DNA of 64,000 nt from CAVVJA01 sp963801715 (GTDB lineage: Bacteria > Actinomycetota > Actinomycetes > Mycobacteriales > Jatrophihabitantaceae). The stretch lies in NCBI GenBank assembly GCA_963801715.1, contig CAWDGB010000002.1:186001-250000 (forward strand). The letters are read 5' to 3'. Positions within the stretch are counted from its first letter, which is position 1; every line of letters starts with the position of its first letter. The position numbers and the translations under genes were made by a program. This document shows positions 16,616-25,134 of the stretch, one piece after another. The notes under the pieces are model-generated. The model made no database searches. It was given only the letters and a program-made list of their open reading frames with translations, and was not told the DNA's origin.

Positions 16616-17869
16616 CTAGTGTCGCTGTACGACAGCGGGAAGGGTTCGCAGTCCGTGCAGAAAGTAGCTGGGCAGATACCGCAGTTCTGCCTTGTCGACA
16701 ACCCGGATGTCATCGAGCTGTTCGGCCATCGACCGGAGAACGGCACCGGCTTCCATGCGGGCCAGGCCGGCGCCCACGCAGACATGGATGCCGTGGCCGA
16801 AGGCGACATGGTCTCGTAGGTTCGGCCGATCTGGGCGCAACTCTTCCGGATCGGGGTACAGCTGCTGGTCTCGGTTGGCCGAGCCGTATACCAGGAACAC
16901 GCTCGTTCCCTGCGGCAGCGGCACCCCGCCAAGCTCGGTGTCCCGGGTGACCCTTCGAAACATCCCGATCGCCGGGCTCGACAGCCGCAGTCCCTCCTCG
17001 ATCACCTTGGCGACGTAGTCCGATTCCTGGCGGATGCGACGCCACATCTGCGGATCACCGTCCAGGCTGAGGACAATCTCGGCGATCGTGCGGGTCGTCG
17101 TCTCGTTGCCGGCGACGAGCAGCTCGCGGACCAGCCAGACAAGCTCCTTGTTGCCAAGCGGCGGGTAACCGTCGGGCGCGTCCTCAGCGCCCTGTACGAG
17201 CGCGCTGAGCAAATCCGCCCTGGGTTGCTGTCGCCGCAGATCCAACTCCACGCTGATGGCCCGCTGGAAGTCCAGGACGTCCCGTTCCACCTCGATCCAA
17301 CGCTGCGGTGTGAGCGTCGCACCGAGCGAGGCAGTAGCGGCGTCCGACCACCGCACGATGTCCTCGCGGCGGTCATCAGACAGGCCGAGAATGCGCAGGA
17401 TCGCATAGATCGGCAATGGGCGAGCCACCGCATCGATCAGATCGGTGACCTCACCAGCTGGCAGCGTGCCGACCAGCTCGTCAGCCGTCGCCTGCACCAG
17501 CGGCTCCATCGAAGCCAGCGCCCGCGGAGTGAACGCACGGTTCACGAGCCGGCGGTACCGGGTGTGCACGGGCGGGTCGTTCAGCCCCAGCGCTGGAACG
17601 TAGGGCATGCCCTGCGCCCGGATCGCGGCAACTTCAGTCGCGACCTCTGGCGGCGGCGCACTGCGACGACCGACTTCGACAGCGTTCGAAAACGTCAGTG
17701 GATCGCGAAGTGCCTCGCGGACCAACTCCATTGTGGTGATCATGTACCACTCGTGACCTGGCACCCGGTACACGGGCGCGTGTTCACGCAGCCGCGCGTA
17801 CCAGACGAACGGAGCCTGCTGAAAGTCATCCGAGAACGGATCCAACGCCGGCAAACCGTCAGCCGTCAT
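16616..17869 (-). CDS. Cytochrome P450
   Basis: A 417-residue soluble class I P450. The I-helix oxygen-binding motif AGNET is at residues 253-257, the K-helix ExxR is EGLR at 292-295, and the haem-binding loop FGHGIHVCVGAGLAR is at 357-371 with axial Cys364. Length and motifs are complete. No ferredoxin or reductase gene is adjacent, so it depends on partners elsewhere. It converges with a RibD-like gene and is divergent from another. The substrate cannot be inferred. Confidence 0.95.
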   Translation of the reverse strand: MTADGLPALDPFSDDFQQAPFVWYARLREHAPVYRVPGHEWYMITTMELVREALRDPLTFSNAVEVGRRSAPPPEVATEVAAIRAQGMPYVPALGLNDPPVHTRYRRLVNRAFTPRALASMEPLVQATADELVGTLPAGEVTDLIDAVARPLPIYAILRILGLSDDRREDIVRWSDAATASLGATLTPQRWIEVERDVLDFQRAISVELDLRRQQPRADLLSALVQGAEDAPDGYPPLGNKELVWLVRELLVAGNETTTRTIAEIVLSLDGDPQMWRRIRQESDYVAKVIEEGLRLSSPAIGMFRRVTRDTELGGVPLPQGTSVFLVYGSANRDQQLYPDPEELRPDRPNLRDHVAFGHGIHVCVGAGLARMEAGAVLRSMAEQLDDIRVVDKAELRYLPSYFLHGLRTLPAVVQRH

Positions 17870-18232
17870 CGCGGGACCCCTCGATCACCGCGCCATCGAC
17901 GCTCACCTCGCGACGTTATCACCGGTTAGCTCGGTAATCGTCAACGCGCGACGCCCAGACGTTCGGCGGGCAGGGAGCGACGATTCAGTCCCGGGTTGCG
18001 AAAGGGGCGCCCAGTTTCCGTCGCAGCGGTCGTCTACATTGAGTCGCAACGTGCCGAGCGGCCCGAGGCGACGGGTTGGAGGTTGCCGGTGACCGCTGGT
18101 CTGCTGATGCGGGCCCAGGCCGGTGATGGCGCTGCGGTTCGCGGCCCTTCGCACCGAGGACGCGTGGCTGACCGTGCCGCGGCCGGCGAATCTTTCGCCA
18201 TGAGCCAATCACGCGACTCCAGGAGGTTCGTC
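17870..18232. other. Divergent intergenic region, P450 / RibD-like reductase
   Basis: This 363-bp region must hold the promoters of both divergent genes. An imperfect inverted pair TTATCACCG (17916-17924) and CGGTAAT (17932-17938) lies 47 bp upstream of the P450 start and could be an operator. Plus-strand frames running into the reductase gene have no better start than the AGGAGG-preceded ATG at 18233. No other gene or RNA is seen. Confidence 0.35.
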
Positions 18233-18877
18233 ATGTCGAAAGTGCGGGTTCACAACTTCTCGATCTCTCTCGACGGATTTGGCACCGGCGAGGCACAAAG
18301 CCTTGACGCGCCGTTCGGGCACGCGCAAAGCCGACTGATGGAGTGGTTCTTTGCCACCCGAACACATCACGCCATGCAGGGAAAGTCCGGTGGAAGCACC
18401 GGCATCGACGAGACGTTCGCCAGCAAGTGGGGCCCGGGCATCGGGGCGGAGATCATGGGCAGAAACAAATTCGGTCCGCAGCGCGGCCCATGGTCCGACG
18501 ATGAGTGGCGGGGGTGGTGGGGGGACAACCCGGTCTATCACACGCCGGTCTTCATCCTCACCCATCACCTCCGCCCCACCATCGAGATGGATGGTGGTAC
18601 GACATTCCATTTCATCGATACGAGCCCGGCCAAGGCCCTGGACGTAGCGCGCCGGGCAGCGGGCGGCCAGGACATTCGTATCGGCGGAGGCCCGTCAACC
18701 GTCCGCGAGTTCTTAGCCGCAGATCTGATCGATCACGTGCATATCGTCGTCGTCCCCGTCGTGTTGGGACGCGGAGTTCGCCTCTGGGACGGGCTGGAGG
18801 GAATCGAGCGCCGCTTCGATGTCGAGCCCGTAAGCAGCCCCAGCGGCGTCACCCACCTCACCTGCACCCGCCGATAA
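18233..18877 (+). CDS. Dihydrofolate reductase family protein (RibD_C)
   Basis: A 214-residue RibD_C/DHFR-like protein starting MSKVRVHNFSISLDGFGTGE, with IMGRNKFGPQRGPW, VFILTHHLRP and DIRIGGGPSTVREFLAADLI, then VVVPVVLGRGVRLWDG. These are the cofactor-binding strands of the family. AGGAGG at 18221-18226 sets the start at 18233; the open frame extends further upstream but without coding character. The role is probably an NADPH-dependent reductase of unknown substrate. Confidence 0.87.
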   Translation: MSKVRVHNFSISLDGFGTGEAQSLDAPFGHAQSRLMEWFFATRTHHAMQGKSGGSTGIDETFASKWGPGIGAEIMGRNKFGPQRGPWSDDEWRGWWGDNPVYHTPVFILTHHLRPTIEMDGGTTFHFIDTSPAKALDVARRAAGGQDIRIGGGPSTVREFLAADLIDHVHIVVVPVVLGRGVRLWDGLEGIERRFDVEPVSSPSGVTHLTCTRR

Positions 18878-18971
18878 CGGAAATACGCGCGGTGCCAGCT
18901 GTTCGTATGCACACTCCGTCGTGATAGCAGCGGAAGATACAAACAGATGATCACAGAGAGAGGCAGGCTCG

Positions 18972-20442
18972 ATGGCCGAGACGACGGAAGCAGCTGCCGC
19001 GGCGGACGAGCAGGCCAGACGCACCGACCGCCCGAGTCCGAAAGAACGAGTCGCGTGGGGGAAGGTCGGCCCGAGCGAGGGTGCCGCTGGAAGCTCATGC
19101 CGACTTCCGACCGGCACCCTCGCGGGATCCGGTGGCACTCCTCCTGCGGCAAGCGGAGACCCGGGTACCGGAGCTCGTGCCGATTCGCCATGGCCGGATG
19201 ATTGTGTCGCCATTCACGTTCTATCGCGGCGCCGCAATCGTCATGGCCGACGACCTGGCCACGACGCCGACGCCCGGACTGCGGACACAGCTGTGCGGAG
19301 ATGCCCACCTGTCGAACTTCGGCGCCTATGCTTCGCCGGAGCGGCGTCTGGTCTTCGACATCAACGACTTCGACGAGACCCTGCCCGGACCGTTTGAGTG
19401 GGATGTCAAGCGCCTCGTTGCGAGCTTTGTGGTCGCCGGCCGAGACGCCGGCTTCCGAAGGAAGGACTGCCGCAGGATCGCCTTGACGGCAGTCGAGAGC
19501 TACCGGACTTCGATGCTCGAGTTCGCCGGACTACCGATATTGACCGTCTGGCATATGCACATCGACGTCGAAAGCGTCTTGGCGCAGTTCAGGTCCGGGC
19601 TCAACGAGAGCGCGCGAAAGCGTAATCGGACCAGGTTCGACGGTACCGACGCTATTGTGGCGAAGGCGCACACCCGCGACCGTTTGCAGGCGGTCGGCAA
19701 ACTCGTCACGACAACCGCAGGGCGGCGGCAGATCATCAACGACCCGCCGCTGATTGTGCCGATCGACGAGCTCTCGAGGTACGCCCCGCAGGTCGACCCG
19801 GTGGCGCTGCGGAGCATGATCGTCGGCCTGCTCAGCACGTACCGCGACACGCTGCAGTCCGATCGCCGCCACCTGCTCGACCAATTCAGCCTGACCGACA
19901 TCGCGCACAAGGTCGTCGGGGTGGGGAGCGTCGGGACGATGGCGTGGATCCTGCTCCTGGAGTCGGGGTTCGGCAACGACGCGTTGCTGCTGCAAGCCAA
20001 GCAGGCCCAGGAATCTGTCCTGGCGGCATATGCCGGCGACTCGCAGTACATCAACCAGGGCGAGCGGGTCGTGTCCGGGCAGCATCTGATGCAGGCGGCC
20101 AGCGACATTTTCCTCGGCTGGGTTCGCGCTCCCACCCTTCGCGGCTCGGAGGCTGACTTCTACATGCGGCAATTGCGCGACTGGAAGGCATCTGCCGAGC
20201 TCGAGCAGATGGATGCCGTCAGCTTCAATCGATATGCGCGTCTGTGCGGCTGGACGCTAGCGCGCGCGCACGCCCGATCCGGTGACCGCTTCGCAATCGC
20301 GGCGTACCTCGGCAAGTCGAACCGATTCGACAACGCGATAGCCGACTTCGCCGAAACTTACGCTGAACAGAACGAACGCGACCACGCCGCGCTGGCCGCC
20401 GCCGTCGCATCGGGAGCAGTCAAAGCTCGACTCCGAGTCTGA
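18972..20442 (+). CDS. DUF2252 family protein, frame break near the N-terminus
   Basis: A DUF2252 protein (kinase-like fold, function unknown). The first 35 codons from the ATG at 18972, ending in ...RPSPKERVAWGK, resemble the family's usual start, while everything from about 19076 (RVPLEAHADFRPAPSRDPVA) is in the +1 frame. The large frame could also start at the GTG at 19081, giving 453 residues. Conserved segments are PFTFYRGAAIVMADDL, CGDAHLSNFG, FDINDFDETLPGPFEWD and VVGVGSVGTMAW. The CGDAHLxNFG and DxNDFDE pieces resemble a kinase catalytic loop and metal site. Neighbours give no functional clue. Confidence 0.82.
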
Positions 20443-20539
20443 GCGCCGCGGCGCCCGGCCCACGCGGTGTCGAGGATGTGACATGCCGCACCGTCGTGGC
20501 TTCGGTAATCCTCAGGCCGGGATATATACCCTCCGACAG

Positions 20540-21545
20540 GTGAGGCTCCGAACTGCTGGCTCGCTCGTCGCCGCCATAGCCGTTGCCGGACTGCTCCTCA
20601 CCGCCTGCAGTACCACCGGTCCGAGCGGTTCGGTTGTCACAACCACGGTCACGGTGACTCCATCACCGGGAACGCCGTCGGCGACGTCACCTTCGCGCCA
20701 CTCCCCGACGGTCACCACGCCGCCGCCGCCGCGACGCGGGTCGGGCACACCGGTGCAGGTCAGCCTGGCCCAAGGAGACGGGCAACGCTATCGGCGTGGC
20801 CATGCCGATCATCGCCTTCTTCTCGGTTGCCCCAACCGATGCTTCGGTGTTCAACAAGGTCGTGACGGTGACCGTAAACGGCACTCCCGCGCACGGAGCC
20901 TGGTACTGGGAGCGCTCGTCGCAGCCCGCCGACGCCCTGGAGGCCCATTACCGGCTGGCCGCCTATTGGCCGGCGCACGCAACCATTCACGTCAACATGC
21001 CGATAGCCGGGCTCTGGGCCGGCCGCGGCCTGGTATTCGCCGACAACCTGACCTTGACGATGAAAACCGGCGCGGCGCAGATCGTGAAGATCAACGGCAA
21101 GCCGGGTATCGACAAGATGTACGTCTACCAGGACGGTGCCCTCATCCGTACCTTCAAGATCTCGCTCGGAGCAGCGAAGACACCCACCTACCTCGGCACG
21201 GCCGTCGTCATCTCGAAGGCCAACCCGCAATTGATGGTCAGCTCTCCCGGCGAGGCCTACTACAGCATCGAGGTGCCCTGGTCGGTGCGGGTCACCTACG
21301 ACGGGGAGTTCTTGCACGACGCGTACTGGAATGGGCAGCTCGGGCAAGCCAACCTGTCACACGGCTGCACCAACATGGCTCCCGCCGACGCCGAGTGGTA
21401 CTACAAGTGGTCACAGATCGGAGACCCAGTCAGCTGGATCAACACCGGCTCCTCCCAGGTGTTGCCGGTATGGGACGGCTACGGCGACTGGAACCTGCCC
21501 TGGGCCATCTACGCCAGGGGTGGCCTTCTCGCGCCGACGGCCTGA
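20540..21545 (+). CDS. L,D-transpeptidase lipoprotein (YkuD), frame broken
   Basis: The first frame gives a lipoprotein signal: MRLRTAGSLVAAIAVAGLLL then TACSTTG, with the GTG at 20540 the best start, and a Thr/Pro-rich linker. From about 20700-20790 the frame changes by +1. The second frame encodes the Ig-like domain (PIIAFFSVAPTDASVFNKVV) and the YkuD catalytic domain with HxxxSHGCTN-type motif LSHGCTNMAPADAEW near the C-terminus, Cys being the nucleophile. Mycobacterial LdtMt2-type enzymes have the same layout. They make 3-3 cross-links in peptidoglycan on the outer face of the membrane. Confidence 0.85.
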
Positions 21546-21611
21546 TTCGCCAATCTCATCGAACCACCACAGCTACAGCCAATGGCCGGTGCAGGGTCGG
21601 CGGAGGTCAGG

Positions 21612-22511
21612 ATGTCGAGTCCGCGCGCAGTCGCGCATCCGCCGGCGTGGACTGGCGCTCGGGTGGCCCGGCCCGCCCGTGATCTCGCTGCATCGAGCGC
21701 GTTCTACCGGGACCTTCTCGGGCTGCGGCCACGGGGCGGCTTCGAGGATCACGACGGATACGCAGGTGTCTTCTTCGCGTTGCCGGGTGGCGGTGAGCTC
21801 GAGCTCACGGCCGGTCCGGTCGCACCGAGCGGCGGTACCGAAGAAGATCTTCTGGTCCTCTACATGGGCACGGTGGACGAGGTTCGGGCGCTCGGCGTGA
21901 GTCTCGTCGCCGCGGGCGTCCACGCCGTCGAGTCCCCGAATCCATATTGGAATCGGTTCGGGCAGACGTTCCTCGACCCTGATGGGTACCGGGTCGTGAT
22001 CGCCGCAGCATCGTCGGAGGCCGGGGTCGGGGAACGGGACGATACACAGATCGAGTGGCACACAGGACTACGGGCGTCCCTACGGCCGCTGTTCGAGTTC
22101 GCCGAGGATTCAGCGAGCCAGTTGGATCAGTACCTCGAATTGGGGCGCGTCTTGGTAGCTCGGCGAGGGGCCGAAGTACTCGGTCATCTGCAGGTCGTGC
22201 CGACCACTGCGCCAGGGGAGATTGAGCTGAAGAGCCTGGCCGTCGTGCCCGAAGAGCGACGCACCGGGCTCGGCCGCGCTCTCGTCAGGTCCGCGCTTCT
22301 GCAGTGCGCCGCTGAGGGCTGGCTGCGGATGCTGGTCTCGACCGCCGCTGCGGACACCGGCAATCTGCGCTTCTACCAGCGGGTGGGTTTCCGGCTGCTC
22401 TCCGTGGACCGGGACGCCTTCACGCCGGCGACCGGCTACCCGGATCCCATCATGATCGACGGAATCCCTTTGCTGGACCGCGTCTGGCTCTCTCGGGACA
22501 CTCTCGCGTGA
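21612..22511 (+). CDS. VOC (glyoxalase-like) - GNAT acetyltransferase fusion
   Basis: A 299-residue two-domain protein. Residues about 15-135 form a VOC domain of the YycE type (ARPARDLAASSAFYRDLLGL, then FGQTFLDPDGYRVVIA). After a linker, residues 150-290 form a GNAT N-acetyltransferase with the acetyl-CoA loop VPEERRTGLGRALVRSALLQ and NLRFYQRVGFRLL. GGAGG at 21602 precedes the ATG at 21612. The fusion suggests one pathway uses both a metal-type VOC fold (binding or resistance) and acetyl transfer, but the substrate is unknown. Confidence 0.85.
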   Translation: MSSPRAVAHPPAWTGARVARPARDLAASSAFYRDLLGLRPRGGFEDHDGYAGVFFALPGGGELELTAGPVAPSGGTEEDLLVLYMGTVDEVRALGVSLVAAGVHAVESPNPYWNRFGQTFLDPDGYRVVIAAASSEAGVGERDDTQIEWHTGLRASLRPLFEFAEDSASQLDQYLELGRVLVARRGAEVLGHLQVVPTTAPGEIELKSLAVVPEERRTGLGRALVRSALLQCAAEGWLRMLVSTAAADTGNLRFYQRVGFRLLSVDRDAFTPATGYPDPIMIDGIPLLDRVWLSRDTLA

Positions 22512-22578
22512 GAGCATCGGCGCCCTCGGCAACGCGGGCGCTCGGCCGGCGCCGGACGATGTCTTCACCCCGGCGCCG

Positions 22579-22800
22579 TTGTCCCCGGCGGCACCGCCAG
22601 TACAGACGATCGTCCACACCGGTTCCCCGATGTGGACGTTCGTCGTGGTAGCCGCACTGTCGGTCGTGCTGGCACTCGTCGTGATGTTCGGTGACCCGGC
22701 TACGTCGCCGTCGCCGGGAACCCAGCGCTGCGATTGTCTGACTGTCCGACCGCGCGCTATCCGGCGGCGACCTTCCACAGGTAACCATCCGGGTCGCTGA
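22579..22800 (+). CDS. Possible small single-helix membrane protein
   Basis: A 73-codon frame contains one clear hydrophobic helix (MWTFVVVAALSVVLALVVMF) after a Pro/Ala/Thr-rich lead and before a basic tail. Coding bias extends upstream of 22579 into the end of the VOC-GNAT gene without a good start or ribosome site. Its tail overlaps the convergent VOC gene. It may be a real small protein or the remnant of a larger one. Confidence 0.3.
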   Translation: MSPAAPPVQTIVHTGSPMWTFVVVAALSVVLALVVMFGDPATSPSPGTQRCDCLTVRPRAIRRRPSTGNHPGR

Positions 22801-23140
22801 AATATCCGAAGTATCCCCACTGCACGGCCGCCGCCTCCTTAACGAGATCGCCGCCAGCCGCCAGGGCCTTGCCCATCACGTCGTCCACGGCCTCTTCCGA
22901 CGAGACGATGTAATGAAACGAGACCCCGCGGAATCCGGATCCCTCGGAGGGCACCCCGGCGTCTGCTGCCGCTGCCTCCCGCTGGTAGAGCGCCAGCGAC
23001 GACGACCCCTCGCCAAGGTTTAACGACACGAAGTTGGGGTAGTCCTGATCGATCGCGCAACCTAGGCCTTCACCGTAGAACTTCTTGGCGCGATCCAGAT
23101 CCTCGACTCCCAGCATGATCGTGGTTACCTGTACCGGCAC
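22757..23140 (-). CDS. VOC family protein
   Basis: A 127-residue glyoxalase/bleomycin-resistance fold protein. It begins with the family strand-helix VTTIMLGVEDLDRAKKFYGE and ends FGYFSDPDGYLWKVAAG, with the conserved glutamate of classic glyoxalases replaced near the end. The GTG at 23140 is preceded by AAGGAGGAA; the frame open further upstream lacks such a site. A related gene (23312-23695) lies just upstream in the same direction, so the two probably arose by duplication. Confidence 0.87.
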   Translation of the reverse strand: MPVQVTTIMLGVEDLDRAKKFYGEGLGCAIDQDYPNFVSLNLGEGSSSLALYQREAAAADAGVPSEGSGFRGVSFHYIVSSEEAVDDVMGKALAAGGDLVKEAAAVQWGYFGYFSDPDGYLWKVAAG

Positions 23141-23311
23141 GGTTCCTCCTTCAATCGTCGCATTGAGCGCGTTCACTCTGTCTGTCGAAACGAACCGGCA
23201 CAATGTGACGGGCCGGGAGATTTTCTGGCCGGCGCGCCGTTCAGCCCATCGGCGAGATGCCCGGATTGTTCCGCGTCGATGCGGGCCGCCGATCTCGATT
23301 GCGGCCCTCGC

Positions 23312-23695
23312 CTACCCGGCGTTCTGCCAGAGTCCGACGACTGTTCCCTCACTGTCGGAGAAATAGCCAACGAAGCCCATGTCCCCGACCGGTTGGCGGC
23401 CACGCAGCGTCTTCCCGCCGCATTGCTCAACCTTCGTCAGCGCGGCGTCGATGTCATCGACGGCGATCGTGATCACGGGCTGAGTCAGATCCTCGGTTCG
23501 GGCAAACATGCCGCCGTTGATCTCTCCGGATGTCGTAGGCCGGCCCATCTCGTCTGTCGCCGTCGCGGTGCCGAGCAACGTGTAGCCCATGTCGGGCAGC
23601 GGCATGACGTTCCATCCGAACGCCTCGCGATAGAAGGTCTGCGCTCGCTCGACGTCGTCGACGGGAAGCTCGAAATGGACGACTGGCTGCGGCAT
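23312..23695 (-). CDS. VOC family protein
   Basis: A 127-residue VOC protein starting MPQPVVHFELPVDDVERAQT, with FYREAFGWNVMPLPDMGYTL and the C-terminal DMGFVGYFSDSEGTVVGLWQ. This arrangement is typical of the two-strand VOC proteins often annotated as PhnB/glyoxalase-like. The ATG at 23695 follows GAGGAGA at 6 bp. It is in line with the second VOC gene 171 bp downstream. No substrate can be assigned. Confidence 0.87.
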   Translation of the reverse strand: MPQPVVHFELPVDDVERAQTFYREAFGWNVMPLPDMGYTLLGTATATDEMGRPTTSGEINGGMFARTEDLTQPVITIAVDDIDAALTKVEQCGGKTLRGRQPVGDMGFVGYFSDSEGTVVGLWQNAG

Positions 23696-23804
23696 GACTG
23701 ATCTCCTCGATATGAACGTTATGACCACCCGATCCTGCGCTCGCGGTGGGACAACGCACAAGAGCGCGGCCCGGCGGTTGTGGAAAGGGGAACGACCTCA
23801 GCCG

Positions 23805-24329
23805 CTAGCGGCTGTCGCGGGCGGCCTGCCGTCGAGCCCCGGCCGCGCGGCTGGATGCGTCCCGCTTTAAGCCACCGGTGGTCTTGGCAGCCGCGCGCCG
23901 ACGACCCGATGAGCCAGCCCCGGTGGCGGCCGTCCTCCTGCGTGATGCAGCGCGTTTTCCGTCCGATGTCGTCGCTGGCGCTTTCGATGCGGCGCGGGCG
24001 GCCGCTAGGCGTTCAGATTTCAATTTCGCAGCCGCGCGCCGCGCTACCACATCGACCTGCTTGCTGACCCGGGCCAACGCGATCTCGAACACCTCTGCCT
24101 TCTCGGCGTTGCGGCGATTCTGGGGCCGCGCTGCACCCCGGGCGCCAACATTGGCAATACGGGCGCTGGCCTGCCGCCGATATGACTTCATGTACTTGGT
24201 ACGTGCACGCCGCACCCGACCATGAAGGTCGAGTAGGGCATCCTCGTCCAACTCGCGCATACGAGTGGGCTCCGTTTCCCGCAGCAGATCCAGCTCGTCA
24301 GCCCGCAACGAGTTCACAATCGCGTCCAT
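23805..24329 (-). CDS. Basic, histone-tail-like protein, 174 aa
   Basis: The N-terminal 90 residues (MDAIVNSLRADELDLLRETE, then RMRELDEDALLDLHGRVRRA and RTKYMKSYRRQASARI) form a charged helical domain. The last 80 residues are almost only Ala, Lys, Arg, Ser, Thr and Gly, like histone H1 or mycobacterial HupB tails. This points to a nucleoid-associated or RNA-binding role; I do not know the family name. The ATG at 24329 begins the conserved-looking part. A perfect 16-bp palindrome overlaps the stop codon (23799-23814). Confidence 0.65.
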   Translation of the reverse strand: MDAIVNSLRADELDLLRETEPTRMRELDEDALLDLHGRVRRARTKYMKSYRRQASARIANVGARGAARPQNRRNAEKAEVFEIALARVSKQVDVVARRAAAKLKSERLAAARAASKAPATTSDGKRAASRRRTAATGAGSSGRRRAAAKTTGGLKRDASSRAAGARRQAARDSR

Positions 24330-24362
24330 CGGCCAACCCCCGTTCGCCGTCAACCTATACTG

Positions 24363-24409
24363 ATGATCTTGGACTTATGGCCGCCCAAGAGCAATAAGTC
24401 CAAGATCAT
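24363..24409. repeat. Dispersed palindrome, copy 1
   Basis: Perfect 16-bp arms ATGATCTTGGACTTAT (24363-24378) and ATAAGTCCAAGATCAT (24394-24409) flank a 15-nt loop. The 14-bp core arms TGATCTTGGACTTA recur at 42105-42149 with a different loop. It lies after the hemerythrin gene and before the histone-like gene, both on the minus strand. It has no U-tract, so it is more like a REP-type element than a plain terminator. A partial direct repeat (ATAGGTTCTCACG / ATGGATTCTCACG) follows at about 24415-24450. Confidence 0.75.
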
Positions 24410-24445
24410 GACTCATAGGTTCTCACGAATAAGAGCTATGGATTC

Positions 24446-25084
24446 TCACGCATAGACTGCCCACACCGGCGCGATCGTTCGACGGTACGACCGCCCGAAC
24501 AGGGTGGTCAGGACCGCCACGACCGGCGGTGGAACGTTCTGCTTCAGACCGGCCACGGCATCGGCAGACGCCCCATCCTGCAACCATGCGAAGAATGTGC
24601 CCGCGATCGGCGGCTTCACCCGAGCGAACTTCCGATTCATCGCCTTGATCTCAGGGGTGTCTTTCCGGGCGAGGTAGAAGGGCTCGAGGTCGGCTTCCTC
24701 GTGGTCGAGGTGCGTGCTGGCCACCTCGCTGAGTTTCGCCATCGCGTCACTCGCCGACTTGGCATTCGCCGCGCTGGGCGAGCGGCGCAACTCCCGCATC
24801 GCATCACCCGTGGTGCGCAGCCCTTCCGCTAGCTGCTCGTGCTCGTGATCCCACTGCGTGATCAGGTCTTCTTGCATGCCGAGCTGTCGGAGCGTCGGCC
24901 ACACAATCTCGTGCTCGCCGACGTGGTGGGTCGTGAGCTGATCGTCGAAGTTCACCCAGGCGGTCCACAGTTGCTCGGCCCGCCGCGAATCGCCCTCGAC
25001 GAATGCCCCAAGAGCCGTGTCAAATCGCGCGAGATCACGCCGAAGGGCGCTATGAATGACTCGATTCATGCTCATCTGTGCCAT
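24446..25084 (-). CDS. Hemerythrin HHE domain protein
   Basis: A 212-residue hemerythrin-family protein. Metal-ligand-like clusters are QLTTHHVGEHEIVWP (about residues 49-63), WDHEHEQL (78-85) and HLDHEEADLEPFY (124-136), the expected H...HxxxE and H...HxxxE/D spacing for a non-haem di-iron site that binds oxygen or NO. The C-terminal helix region (PIAGTFFAWLQDGAS onward) is common to actinobacterial members. The start is at 25084, with 25075 an alternative. It lies 50 bp after the sensor kinase gene in the same direction, so co-expression is possible. Confidence 0.88.
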   Translation of the reverse strand: MAQMSMNRVIHSALRRDLARFDTALGAFVEGDSRRAEQLWTAWVNFDDQLTTHHVGEHEIVWPTLRQLGMQEDLITQWDHEHEQLAEGLRTTGDAMRELRRSPSAANAKSASDAMAKLSEVASTHLDHEEADLEPFYLARKDTPEIKAMNRKFARVKPPIAGTFFAWLQDGASADAVAGLKQNVPPPVVAVLTTLFGRSYRRTIAPVWAVYA

Positions 25085-25134
25085 GTCCGCACCTTACGTG
25101 AATGCGTCAAGCCGATTCGTCGACACGCAGCCAG

